This document shows, piece after piece, positions 6,531 to 14,222 of a stretch of DNA of 64,000 nt (position 1 is its first letter; each line of letters begins with the position of its first letter). Origin of the DNA: Candidatus Sulfidibacterium hydrothermale (GTDB lineage: Bacteria; Bacteroidota; Bacteroidia; Bacteroidales; F082). The position numbers were made by a program, and so were the translations under genes. The stretch lies in NCBI RefSeq assembly GCF_020149915.1, contig NZ_CP083760.1, positions 1,240,001 through 1,304,000 of the forward strand, given 5' to 3'. Under the pieces are notes generated by a model. It saw only the letters and a program-made list of their open reading frames with translations, was not told the origin of the DNA and searched no databases.

Positions 6531-8978
6531 ATGAAAAAATTAATCTCTCTGTTAGCATTTTTTGCTGTTCCCGCGTTCTCCATGGCCAGTGAGGCGGATT
6601 TGGTAATCCCTGATGGCATGAGACACGAACCCCTCCTGTATTGGTCGTTTTTAGTGACAATTGCCGGGATGTTGTTTGGTTTATATCATTATACCCGGGT
6701 CAAAAAAGTCGGGGCGCACCATTCCATGCTGGAAGTGGCCGATGTAATTTATCAAACGGCTAAAACCTATCTTGTTCAGCAGGGTAAGTTCTTGGCTATT
6801 CTTTTCCTTATCGTCGGCGTTATTGTGGCGTTCTACTTCGGTTTCCTTTCTGCCGGAGATTTTGGCGTTGGTGGCGTGTTGATGATTCTCGGATGGACGG
6901 TTTTGGGAATCCTCGGTTCGTACAGTGTTGCCTGGTTCGGTATCCGGATGAATACACTGGCTAACTCGCGTATGGCTTTTGCCTCGTTGGAAAGAAAACC
7001 CCTTAAACTGCATTCCATTCCTCTCGAAGCCGGAATGAGTATTGGTGTGATGCTGGTCTCGCTGGAACTTACCATGATGACCATCATTCTCGTTTTTGTT
7101 CCGGGTCAATATGCCGGAGCCAGTTTTATTGGATTTGCCATTGGTGAGTCGCTGGGTGCTTCGGCGCTGAGAATTGCCGGTGGTATTTTTACCAAAATTG
7201 CCGATGTGGGTTCCGACCTGATGAAAGTAATCTTTAAAATCGGTGAAGACGACCCGCGTAACCCCGGTACCATTGCCGACTGTGTGGGTGACAATGCCGG
7301 CGACAGCGTTGGACCTACCGCCGATGGTTTTGAAACCTACGGCGTTACCGGTGTGGCTTTAATTACCTTTATTGTTTTGGCTATTACCAAAGTAACAGCT
7401 CCTGAACATTTTCTTGAATATCAGATAGATCTGCTTACCTGGGTTTTTGTTATCCGCGTGGTGATGATTGTTACTTCTATTGTTGGTTATTGGATTAATA
7501 ACGCAGTTACCAAAGCCAAATACAAAAATGCGGACGACATTGACTTTGAAGCTCCGCTGACATCCCTCGTGTGGATTACTTCTTTACTTTCCATCGTTTC
7601 TACTTTTGTTGTCAGCTATTTTACCATTCGGGCACTACCGAATAACATGTGGATTGTTTTGTCGGTGATTATCAGTGCCGGAACACTTGGTGCCGCACTG
7701 ATTCCCGAATTTACCAAACTGTTTACCAGTCCTAAATCAGCCCACGTAAACGAAGTGGTTGAAGCTTCGCGTCAGGGTGGTGCTTCGTTAAACATTCTTT
7801 CCGGTCTGGTTGCCGGTAACTTCTCCGGTTTTTGGCAAGGCATGGTTTTCTTGCTGCTGATGTTTATCGGCTATTATGCCAGCACTTTCGGCCTGGGCGA
7901 TTTTATGATGTATCCTTCCATCTTTGCTTTTGGTCTGGTGGCTTTCGGTTTCCTTGGCATGGGGCCGGTTACCATTGCTGTGGACAGCTATGGCCCGGTT
8001 ACCGACAATGCCCAGTCGATTTACGAACTGTCGCTGATCGAAGAAAACAAAGAAGAAGTGACTCCTGAAATTGAAAAGGAATTTGGTTTTACCCCCGATT
8101 TTGAAAAAGCCAAATATTATCTTGAAGCCAACGATGGCGCAGGAAATACATTTAAAGCCACAGCCAAGCCGGTGTTGATTGGTACAGCTGTGGTGGGAGC
8201 TACCACCTTGATTTTCTCGCTGATTCTTGTCATCCAAAAAGGTCTCGGTGTTAATCCTTCCGATATTCTGAATATCCTGAACCCGTTTACCATTCTGGGC
8301 TTCCTTGCCGGAGGCGCTGTGGTATACTGGTTTACCGGAGCTTCCATTCAGGCGGTTACCACCGGTGCCGGCCGTGCTACCGAATATATCAAGAACAATA
8401 TTAACCTCGACCTTGGCGCAGAAAAGAAAGCCGATATCAATAAATCCAAAGAAGTGGTGAGAATTTGTACCATGTATGCCCAAAAAGGAATGTGGAATAT
8501 TTTCTTTGCCCTTTTCTCTTTTGCTTTGGCTTTTGCCCTTTTGGCTGCTCCCGTTGGGTTGTTGGCATCCATGACCGACATGAAGGTGATTATCTCGCAT
8601 TCGGCACCGGTATCCCTGTTCGTAGGGTATCTGCTGTCCATCGCTTTCTTTGGTTTGTATCAGGCCATTTTTATGGCTAATGCCGGTGGTGCCTGGGATA
8701 ATGCCAAAAAAATTGTGGAAGTGGATCTGCAGGAAAAAGGAACCGATTTGCACGCCGCTACCGTGGTGGGCGATACCGTAGGCGATCCTTACAAAGATAC
8801 CTCATCTGTTTCACTGAACCCGGTAATTAAATTCAGTACGTTATTCGGATTGCTTGCCATGGAAATGTCTATTTCCGAGCATTTCCGCAATGTGGCTCCT
8901 TACTTTGGAGTTGTCTTTTTGCTCGTGGCACTCTATTTCGTATATCGTACCTTTTACAAAATGCGTATCAAAGCGTAA
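6531..8978 (+). CDS. hppA: membrane-bound ion-translocating pyrophosphatase
   Basis: 815 residues. It couples hydrolysis of cytoplasmic pyrophosphate to ion export across the inner membrane. A cleavable-looking hydrophobic N-terminus (MKKLISLLAFFAVPAFSMAS) precedes about 16 helices. The substrate-binding motifs are intact: GEDDPRNPGTIADCVGDNAGD (about 240-260), DSYGPVTDNAQSIYELS, and GDTVGDPYKDTS near residue 745. Lys542 in GNTFKATAK occupies the position that distinguishes K+-independent, proton-pumping forms (Lys) from K+-dependent ones (Ala), so proton pumping is the better guess. The tail after KDTS reads SVSLNPVIKF instead of the common GPSLNILIK, marking a divergent subgroup. Single gene with its own promoter and terminator. 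Confidence 0.95.
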   Translation: MKKLISLLAFFAVPAFSMASEADLVIPDGMRHEPLLYWSFLVTIAGMLFGLYHYTRVKKVGAHHSMLEVADVIYQTAKTYLVQQGKFLAILFLIVGVIVAFYFGFLSAGDFGVGGVLMILGWTVLGILGSYSVAWFGIRMNTLANSRMAFASLERKPLKLHSIPLEAGMSIGVMLVSLELTMMTIILVFVPGQYAGASFIGFAIGESLGASALRIAGGIFTKIADVGSDLMKVIFKIGEDDPRNPGTIADCVGDNAGDSVGPTADGFETYGVTGVALITFIVLAITKVTAPEHFLEYQIDLLTWVFVIRVVMIVTSIVGYWINNAVTKAKYKNADDIDFEAPLTSLVWITSLLSIVSTFVVSYFTIRALPNNMWIVLSVIISAGTLGAALIPEFTKLFTSPKSAHVNEVVEASRQGGASLNILSGLVAGNFSGFWQGMVFLLLMFIGYYASTFGLGDFMMYPSIFAFGLVAFGFLGMGPVTIAVDSYGPVTDNAQSIYELSLIEENKEEVTPEIEKEFGFTPDFEKAKYYLEANDGAGNTFKATAKPVLIGTAVVGATTLIFSLILVIQKGLGVNPSDILNILNPFTILGFLAGGAVVYWFTGASIQAVTTGAGRATEYIKNNINLDLGAEKKADINKSKEVVRICTMYAQKGMWNIFFALFSFALAFALLAAPVGLLASMTDMKVIISHSAPVSLFVGYLLSIAFFGLYQAIFMANAGGAWDNAKKIVEVDLQEKGTDLHAATVVGDTVGDPYKDTSSVSLNPVIKFSTLFGLLAMEMSISEHFRNVAPYFGVVFLLVALYFVYRTFYKMRIKA

Positions 8979-9002
8979 TTCCTGATTTTTATTAATGATA
9001 GA

Positions 9003-9034
9003 AAAGGAAGTGCTGTAAAGTGCTTCCTTTTTTG
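9003..9034 (+). terminator. Rho-independent terminator after hppA
   Basis: AAAGGAAG (9003-9010) pairs with CTTCCTTT (9023-9030), followed by T residues. Confidence 0.75.
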
Positions 9035-9054
9035 TTTGGAGGAATTTTTTGGGC

Positions 9055-9217
9055 GGCCGGGCGGGTGCTCCGCTATAGTCCCTTGTCCGGAAACCGTGTT
9101 TCGCAGGCAGCAGGCAGGGGCTTCGCCTGTCGCCCTGCCTGTGCGGCTTCACATCGGTTCCGGCCTGCAGGAGCTGCCGCTGCGCCCTTCTGAAGAACTC
9201 CTTCGGAGCCTGCCGCA
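9055..9217 (+). repeat. dispersed GC-rich repeat family R2, copy 1
   Basis: About 160 bp, much richer in GC than its surroundings, recurring inverted at 50469-50631 with roughly a dozen differences. Recognisable parts are GGTGCTCCGCTATAGTCCC, GCAGGCAGCAGGCAGGGGC with inner complement GCCCTGCC, and CTTCGGAGCCTGC at the end. The copies differ by a one-base indel near 9190, so a conserved protein is unlikely. The rest of 8979-9428 holds only the hppA terminator and the gcvP promoter. Confidence 0.85.
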
Positions 9218-9345
9218 AAAATATGTTCCTGCTGCCATTGTTGCTTTCCCAAACGGTAATTCGCTTTTGCGTAAAATGTTTATAAATTGCTTTGACTCGT
9301 TAAAAACAATGTGTTAAAGATTAAACAAACAAAAGAATAAATGTT

Positions 9346-9353
9346 ACTTTTGC
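9346..9353 (+). promoter_or_regulatory. -7 promoter box TACTTTTG for gcvP
   Basis: TACTTTTG matches TAnnTTTG, 75 nt before the gcvP ATG. The intervening leader is AT-rich and shows no glycine-riboswitch-like fold by eye. Confidence 0.6.
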
Positions 9354-9428
9354 AACGCAAAAATAAAATGGACTGTTTTTGTAAATTATTGTTCTTTAAT
9401 TTTTTACGTATTGTTTAAAAAATAACAT

Positions 9429-12332
9429 ATGGTTCAAAATAAATTTCTGGTTCGTCATATCGGACCAAGTGAAGAAGAGATTATCCAAATGCTGCGTAAA
9501 CTGGGACTCTCTTCTGTTGAACAGCTTATCGATGAAACCATTCCTGCCAATATTCGTCTGAAAGAAGATCTTGATCTTGAAGAAGGAATGGACGAATACA
9601 GCTACCTGCAGTACATTAAAAAACGGGCTTCTCAAAACAAAATCTTTAAAACCTATATCGGACTGGGGTATTACAACACCATTGTCCCGCCGGTGATTAT
9701 GCGCAACGTTTTTGAAAACCCGGGATGGTACACCTCTTACACGCCTTATCAGGCCGAAATAAGCCAGGGACGGCTCGAAGCGCTGCTGAATTTCCAGACC
9801 ATGGTTGCCGACCTTACCGGATTGCCGCTGGCCAACTCTTCGTTGCTCGACGAAGGAACAGCCGCTGCCGAAGCCATGCTGATGCTTTTTCATGCCCGCC
9901 CGCGGGCGCAGGTAAAAGCCGGCGCCAATGTTTTTCTGGTTTCCGCAAACCTGTTTCCGCAAACACTGGATGTGCTCAAAACACGGGCCGGTTCCAAAAA
10001 TATTGATTTGCAGATACTGCCGGACGACGAATTTGAACTTTCTGAAAAAGTGTTTGGCTGCATGGTGCAGTATCCCGACAAAAACGGCCAGATTAATAAC
10101 TATTCGGTCCTTGTCAGCCGGCTGAAAGAAAAAAATATTCCGTTGGCTGTGGCGGCCGATTTGTTAAGCTTAACCCTGTTGACTCCTCCGGGTGAATGGG
10201 GCGCCGATGTGGTTTTTGGCTCGTCACAGCGTTTTGGTGTTCCTATGGGATACGGCGGTCCGCATGCGGCCTATTTTGCCACTACTGAAACCTACAAACG
10301 GCAAATCCCGGGACGCATCATCGGTATTTCGAAAGATGCCCGCGGAAAAACCGCTCTGCGGATGGCACTGCAAACCCGCGAACAACATATCAAACGCGAA
10401 AAAGCCACGTCCAACATTTGTACGGCACAGGCACTGTTGGCGGTAATGGCCGGATTTTACGGCGTTTACCACGGAAAAGAAGGCCTGATTAAAATAGCCG
10501 AAGAGATACATTCTCTCACGGTGGATCTGGCTGCTGCCCTTCAAAAATATGGTTACAACAACCTGAACAGTGCTTATTTCGATACGCTGTATCTCGAAAT
10601 TCCTTCCGGTGTCAACACGGGACTCATCCGTGCCAAAGCACTCGAAAACCAAATTAATTTCTTTTATGCTGACGACCGGCATCTTGGTATCAGTCTTGAT
10701 GAAACCACCCGGACGGAAGATGTGGAAAAAATTGTTTCTGTTTTGGCAGATGCTGCCGGTAAACAAAAAGAGCCGGTTTCGTTCGGTAAGCCGGAAATGA
10801 ATCTGAAAACAGCTCTTCCGGCTCCGTTGCGGCGCACAAGCGATTTTATGACGCATCCGGTCTTTAAAAAATACCGTTCCGAAACACAGATGATGCGTTA
10901 TCTGAAATCGCTTGAAAACAAAGATCTTGCATTGAACCGCACCATGATTCCGTTGGGTTCCTGTACCATGAAACTGAATGCTGTTTCAGAAATGATGCCG
11001 GTGAGTTGGCCTGAGTTTACCGATTTGCATCCGTTTATTCCACAGGGTCAGGCAGCGGGTTATCATGCCGTTATCGAAGATATGGAACGGATTCTGTGCG
11101 AGATTACTGGGTTTGATGCCGTTTCATTTATGCCTAACTCGGGTGCTGCCGGCGAATATACCGGGTTGATGATGATTCGTGCTTATCTGCATAGCCGGGG
11201 CGAACAGCATCGTAATGTTTGCCTGATTCCGGCTTCGGCTCACGGTACCAATCCTGCCAGCTCAGTCATGGCCGGATTTCAGGTGGTGGTGGTCAAAACC
11301 GATGAAAACGGGAATATCGACGTGGATGACCTGAAGCAAAAAGCGGAAAAATACAAAGATACGCTCGGCGCGTTGATGGTAACTTATCCTTCCACGCATG
11401 GTGTTTTTGAGGAAGCCATTCGCGAAATTATTGAGATCATCCATTCGCACGGCGGACAGGTTTACATGGACGGTGCCAACATGAATGCCCAGGTTGGGTT
11501 GACCAGCCCCGGATTTATCGGTGCCGATGTGTGTCATCTCAATTTGCATAAAACCTTTGGCATTCCTCATGGCGGTGGTGGCCCGGGTGTGGGGCCGGTA
11601 GGAGTGGCTGCCCATCTGAAACCTTTTTTGCCTAAACATGTTTTTGTGGAAACCGGTGGTGAAAAAGGAATTCCGGCGGTGTCTTCAGCTCCTTACGGCA
11701 GTGCACTGGTGTTGCTGATTTCGTACGGTTATCTGAAAATGCTTGGGAAAACCGGTTTGAAAGAAGCTACAAAAATGGCCATTCTGAATGCCAATTACCT
11801 TAAAGATTCGCTAAAGGACGCTTATCCGATTTTATATACGGGAAAAAATGGCCGGGTAGGCCATGAAATGATTCTTGATTGCAAAGCTTTTAGTAAAACG
11901 GCCGGCATTGAAGTGATTGACATTGCCAAGCGGCTGATGGATTACGGCTTTCATGCGCCGACAGTGGCATTCCCGGTTCACGGCACATTGATGGTGGAGC
12001 CTACCGAAAGCGAACCGCTGGAAGAACTCGACCGTTTTGTGGCTGCGATGAAAGCCATTCGCGAAGAAATTCGTGAAGTAGAAGAAGAAAAAGCTGAGCG
12101 GAAAAACAATGTGGTTTCCAATGCTCCACATACGGCTGATATGGTGATTGTTACCGACTATACTTTGCCTTATTCCCGCGAAAAAGCAGTTTTCCCGCTG
12201 GATTGGGTTCGCGAGAACAAATATTTCCCGCCGGTGGGCAAAATTGACGATGCTTACGGCGACCGTAATCTCTGTCCCTGCCTGCCGGTAAGCGATTACG
12301 AAGGCCCGGTAGTGGAAGTGAAAGAGATGTAA
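9429..12332 (+). CDS. gcvP: glycine dehydrogenase (decarboxylating), P-protein
   Basis: 967 residues, the long fused form of the P-protein of the glycine cleavage system. It decarboxylates glycine with PLP and passes the aminomethyl group to lipoylated H-protein. The N-terminus VRHIGPSEEEI and an internal glycine-rich SSQRFGVPMGYGGPHAAYFA belong to the first half. The second half carries SCTMKLNA and the PLP site HLNLHKTFGIPHGGGGPG with Lys708. Length is normal for the single-chain enzyme. The gcvH and gcvT genes are not adjacent, so the other subunits must lie elsewhere. It is a stand-alone unit ending in a strong terminator shared with arcC. Confidence 0.96.
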   Translation: MVQNKFLVRHIGPSEEEIIQMLRKLGLSSVEQLIDETIPANIRLKEDLDLEEGMDEYSYLQYIKKRASQNKIFKTYIGLGYYNTIVPPVIMRNVFENPGWYTSYTPYQAEISQGRLEALLNFQTMVADLTGLPLANSSLLDEGTAAAEAMLMLFHARPRAQVKAGANVFLVSANLFPQTLDVLKTRAGSKNIDLQILPDDEFELSEKVFGCMVQYPDKNGQINNYSVLVSRLKEKNIPLAVAADLLSLTLLTPPGEWGADVVFGSSQRFGVPMGYGGPHAAYFATTETYKRQIPGRIIGISKDARGKTALRMALQTREQHIKREKATSNICTAQALLAVMAGFYGVYHGKEGLIKIAEEIHSLTVDLAAALQKYGYNNLNSAYFDTLYLEIPSGVNTGLIRAKALENQINFFYADDRHLGISLDETTRTEDVEKIVSVLADAAGKQKEPVSFGKPEMNLKTALPAPLRRTSDFMTHPVFKKYRSETQMMRYLKSLENKDLALNRTMIPLGSCTMKLNAVSEMMPVSWPEFTDLHPFIPQGQAAGYHAVIEDMERILCEITGFDAVSFMPNSGAAGEYTGLMMIRAYLHSRGEQHRNVCLIPASAHGTNPASSVMAGFQVVVVKTDENGNIDVDDLKQKAEKYKDTLGALMVTYPSTHGVFEEAIREIIEIIHSHGGQVYMDGANMNAQVGLTSPGFIGADVCHLNLHKTFGIPHGGGGPGVGPVGVAAHLKPFLPKHVFVETGGEKGIPAVSSAPYGSALVLLISYGYLKMLGKTGLKEATKMAILNANYLKDSLKDAYPILYTGKNGRVGHEMILDCKAFSKTAGIEVIDIAKRLMDYGFHAPTVAFPVHGTLMVEPTESEPLEELDRFVAAMKAIREEIREVEEEKAERKNNVVSNAPHTADMVIVTDYTLPYSREKAVFPLDWVRENKYFPPVGKIDDAYGDRNLCPCLPVSDYEGPVVEVKEM

Positions 12333-12355
12333 ATAATTCCGGTTAAAAAGAAAAA

Positions 12356-12392
12356 GCCTCTGTTTCGAAAAAGGAGAAACAGAGGCTTTTTT
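12356..12392. terminator. bidirectional terminator between gcvP and arcC
   Basis: GCCTCTGTTTC (12356-12366) pairs with GAAACAGAGGC (12376-12386), with A-rich sequence on one side and T6 on the other. It can stop both converging transcripts. Confidence 0.92.
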
Positions 12393-12422
12393 ATGAAGTG
12401 TAATTTTGTTGCGTAATCGGTA

Positions 12423-13367
12423 TTACACCATGGTAATGCGTGTTCCTCCGTTATCTACACCCAGCAAATTGGTTTCGGTGATAATGGTGTCTTTTCCGGT
12501 ACTTTCCACAAAATTAATGGCGGCGCGTACCTTGGGTGCCATACTACCTTCGCCAAATTGACCTTCTTCCAGGTAACGTTTGGCTTCGTTCAGGCTCATT
12601 TTATCAATGGCTTTTTCCTGCGGCGTATTAAAATTGATAAATACCTTGGGAATATCAGTCAGGATGAACAATTTATCAGCCCGGATTCCTACTGCCAATC
12701 TTGAAGAAGCCAAATCTTTGTCAATCACGGCGTCAATACCCTGTAACTTGTTCTCTTTTACATAAAAACAGGGAATCCCGCCACCGCCCACTGCAATGAC
12801 AATATGTCCTTCGCGGGCAATTTTTTCAATGGTTTTTTGATTAAAGATCAACATGGGGTTGGGCGAAGCTACCACTTTTCGCCATCCTCTTCCCCGGGCA
12901 TCTTCTTTAAAAATGGCTCCGGTTTCTTTCATTATGGCATCCGCTTCTTCTTTAGTGTAATAAGGTCCCACAGGCTTGGTCGGATTTTTAAAAGCCGGGT
13001 CGTTTTTATCTACTAAAACCTGTGTTACTAAAGTTACAATATCGCGGTCTTTATCTTGTTTCATCAACACATTCCGGAGTTGTTGTTCCAGTACATATCC
13101 AATGAAACCCTGAGAATAGGCCCCGCAAATATCCAATGGCATTTCAGGAATTCCGTACACTTGTTTCCCGGCAGCGTTGGCCAGCATAATGTTACCTACT
13201 TGAGGCCCGTTGCCATGGGTAACAACCATATTGTATTTTTTCTTTAATAACTTGGTTAATTTTTTAGCAGCTTCATAAGCGTTAGCTTCCTGCTCATCAA
13301 TGGTTCCTTTCTGTCCGGCCCTTAAAAGGGCGTTTCCGCCAAAAGCGACAACCGCTAATTTTTTCAT
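12423..13367 (-). CDS. arcC: carbamate kinase
   Basis: 314 residues. It interconverts carbamoyl phosphate plus ADP with carbamate plus ATP. The start MKKLAVVAFGGNALLRAGQ is the nucleotide/carbamate loop. THGNGPQVGNI (about 50-60), VASPNPMLI, IAVGGGGIPCF and the ADP-binding VDKDL-like stretch AVIDKDLASSRLA follow in the family order. Length is normal. No arginine deiminase or ornithine transcarbamoylase gene is adjacent, so it is an orphan copy and its carbamoyl-phosphate source is not evident. A -7 box lies upstream on the minus strand. Confidence 0.94.
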   Translation of the reverse strand: MKKLAVVAFGGNALLRAGQKGTIDEQEANAYEAAKKLTKLLKKKYNMVVTHGNGPQVGNIMLANAAGKQVYGIPEMPLDICGAYSQGFIGYVLEQQLRNVLMKQDKDRDIVTLVTQVLVDKNDPAFKNPTKPVGPYYTKEEADAIMKETGAIFKEDARGRGWRKVVASPNPMLIFNQKTIEKIAREGHIVIAVGGGGIPCFYVKENKLQGIDAVIDKDLASSRLAVGIRADKLFILTDIPKVFINFNTPQEKAIDKMSLNEAKRYLEEGQFGEGSMAPKVRAAINFVESTGKDTIITETNLLGVDNGGTRITMV

Positions 13368-13404
13368 ATTTTTTGTGTTTTAATAAGATTCGTAAAAAAG
13401 AGTG

Positions 13405-13412
13405 CAAATTTA
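13405..13412 (-). promoter_or_regulatory. -7 promoter box TAAATTTG for arcC
   Basis: On the minus strand the sequence reads TAAATTTG, 37 nt upstream of the arcC start. No clean -33 partner is visible. Confidence 0.45.
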
Positions 13413-13504
13413 ATAAAAAGGCGCAATCGTTGTAGTTTTAGCCCAGGGGTGGGTGGTTTAAATCTAAATATTGCTTTAAACCGGTGTTGACTTAAAACCT
13501 TTTT

Positions 13505-13512
13505 TAATTTTG
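13505..13512 (+). promoter_or_regulatory. -7 promoter box TAATTTTG
   Basis: TAATTTTG with TTG at 13487-13489, 20 nt before the methyltransferase ATG. The leader is very short. Confidence 0.5.
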
Positions 13513-13532
13513 CAATAAGAATAAATGGAAAG

Positions 13533-14069
13533 ATGCGTAAATTAAGAAATGAAGAGTTAGGAAGGTTGGATGTAGACCGTTTTAAAAAGGTGCCGAAAGT
13601 ACCATTTGTTGTAGTTCTTGATAACGTCAGGAGTTTAAATAATATAGGGTCAGCATTTCGTACCTCTGATGCTTTTTGTGTAGAAGCAATATATTTGTGT
13701 GGTATTACGGCAACTCCGCCACACCGGGAAATTCATAAAACAGCCTTGGGAGCCACGGATTCGGTCGACTGGAAATACTATGAAAGCACGATGGATGCCG
13801 TGAATGCGTTAAAAAATAATGGGTATCAGATTATCGCTATTGAACAGGCTGACGAAAGTACCGATTTGCGGGACTTTGCCCCCAAGTCAGACGGAAAGTA
13901 TGCTCTGATTTTCGGTAATGAAATCAAAGGAGTGGGAGAAAAAATAGTGCAGCAAGCCGACCAGGTTATTGAAATTCCTCAATTTGGAACCAAGCATTCG
14001 TTGAATATCTCGGTAAGTATTGGGGTGGTCTTGTGGGATTTGACTATGAAGTGGCGAAGAATGAAATAA
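13533..14069 (+). CDS. SpoU/TrmH-family RNA 2'-O-methyltransferase
   Basis: 178 residues covering just the SPOUT catalytic domain. The three SpoU motifs are present: NVRSLNNIGSAFRTSDAF (about 31-48) with the Asn-Arg pair, LIFGNEIKGVGEKIVQQAD (about 125-145), and IPQFGTKHSLNISVSIGVVLWDL forming the trefoil knot that binds S-adenosylmethionine. It lacks the N-terminal substrate domain of RlmB-like enzymes, so it resembles the TrmH/TrmL short group. The target nucleoside (tRNA or rRNA) cannot be told from sequence. Single gene. Confidence 0.88.
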   Translation: MRKLRNEELGRLDVDRFKKVPKVPFVVVLDNVRSLNNIGSAFRTSDAFCVEAIYLCGITATPPHREIHKTALGATDSVDWKYYESTMDAVNALKNNGYQIIAIEQADESTDLRDFAPKSDGKYALIFGNEIKGVGEKIVQQADQVIEIPQFGTKHSLNISVSIGVVLWDLTMKWRRMK

Positions 14070-14131
14070 AATTTTTTGCAAGAAAAATTTGGTTAAAAAT
14101 CTAAGTTTTAGATACTAATTAAAAAAATATG

Positions 14132-14139
14132 TATATTTG
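14132..14139 (+). promoter_or_regulatory. -7 promoter box TATATTTG
   Basis: TATATTTG lies 83 nt before the ATG of the OmpA/TPR protein and fits TAnnTTTG. Confidence 0.5.
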
Positions 14140-14222
14140 CCTAAAATAACCTGAAGGCTATAATAGAGCCGAAAGCGTTATGAAATAAGAAGTTTGGAAT
14201 TTTAAATCATAAACCTTACAAG

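Noticed and set aside
9036-9317. A 93-codon frame across the R2 repeat with a similar peptide at 50275-50631
   Set aside because: The two copies differ by an indel inside the frame, and the sequence is better explained as a dispersed non-coding repeat.
9354-9428. Possible glycine riboswitch before gcvP
   Set aside because: The leader is only about 75 nt, AT-rich, and shows no paired aptamer folds.
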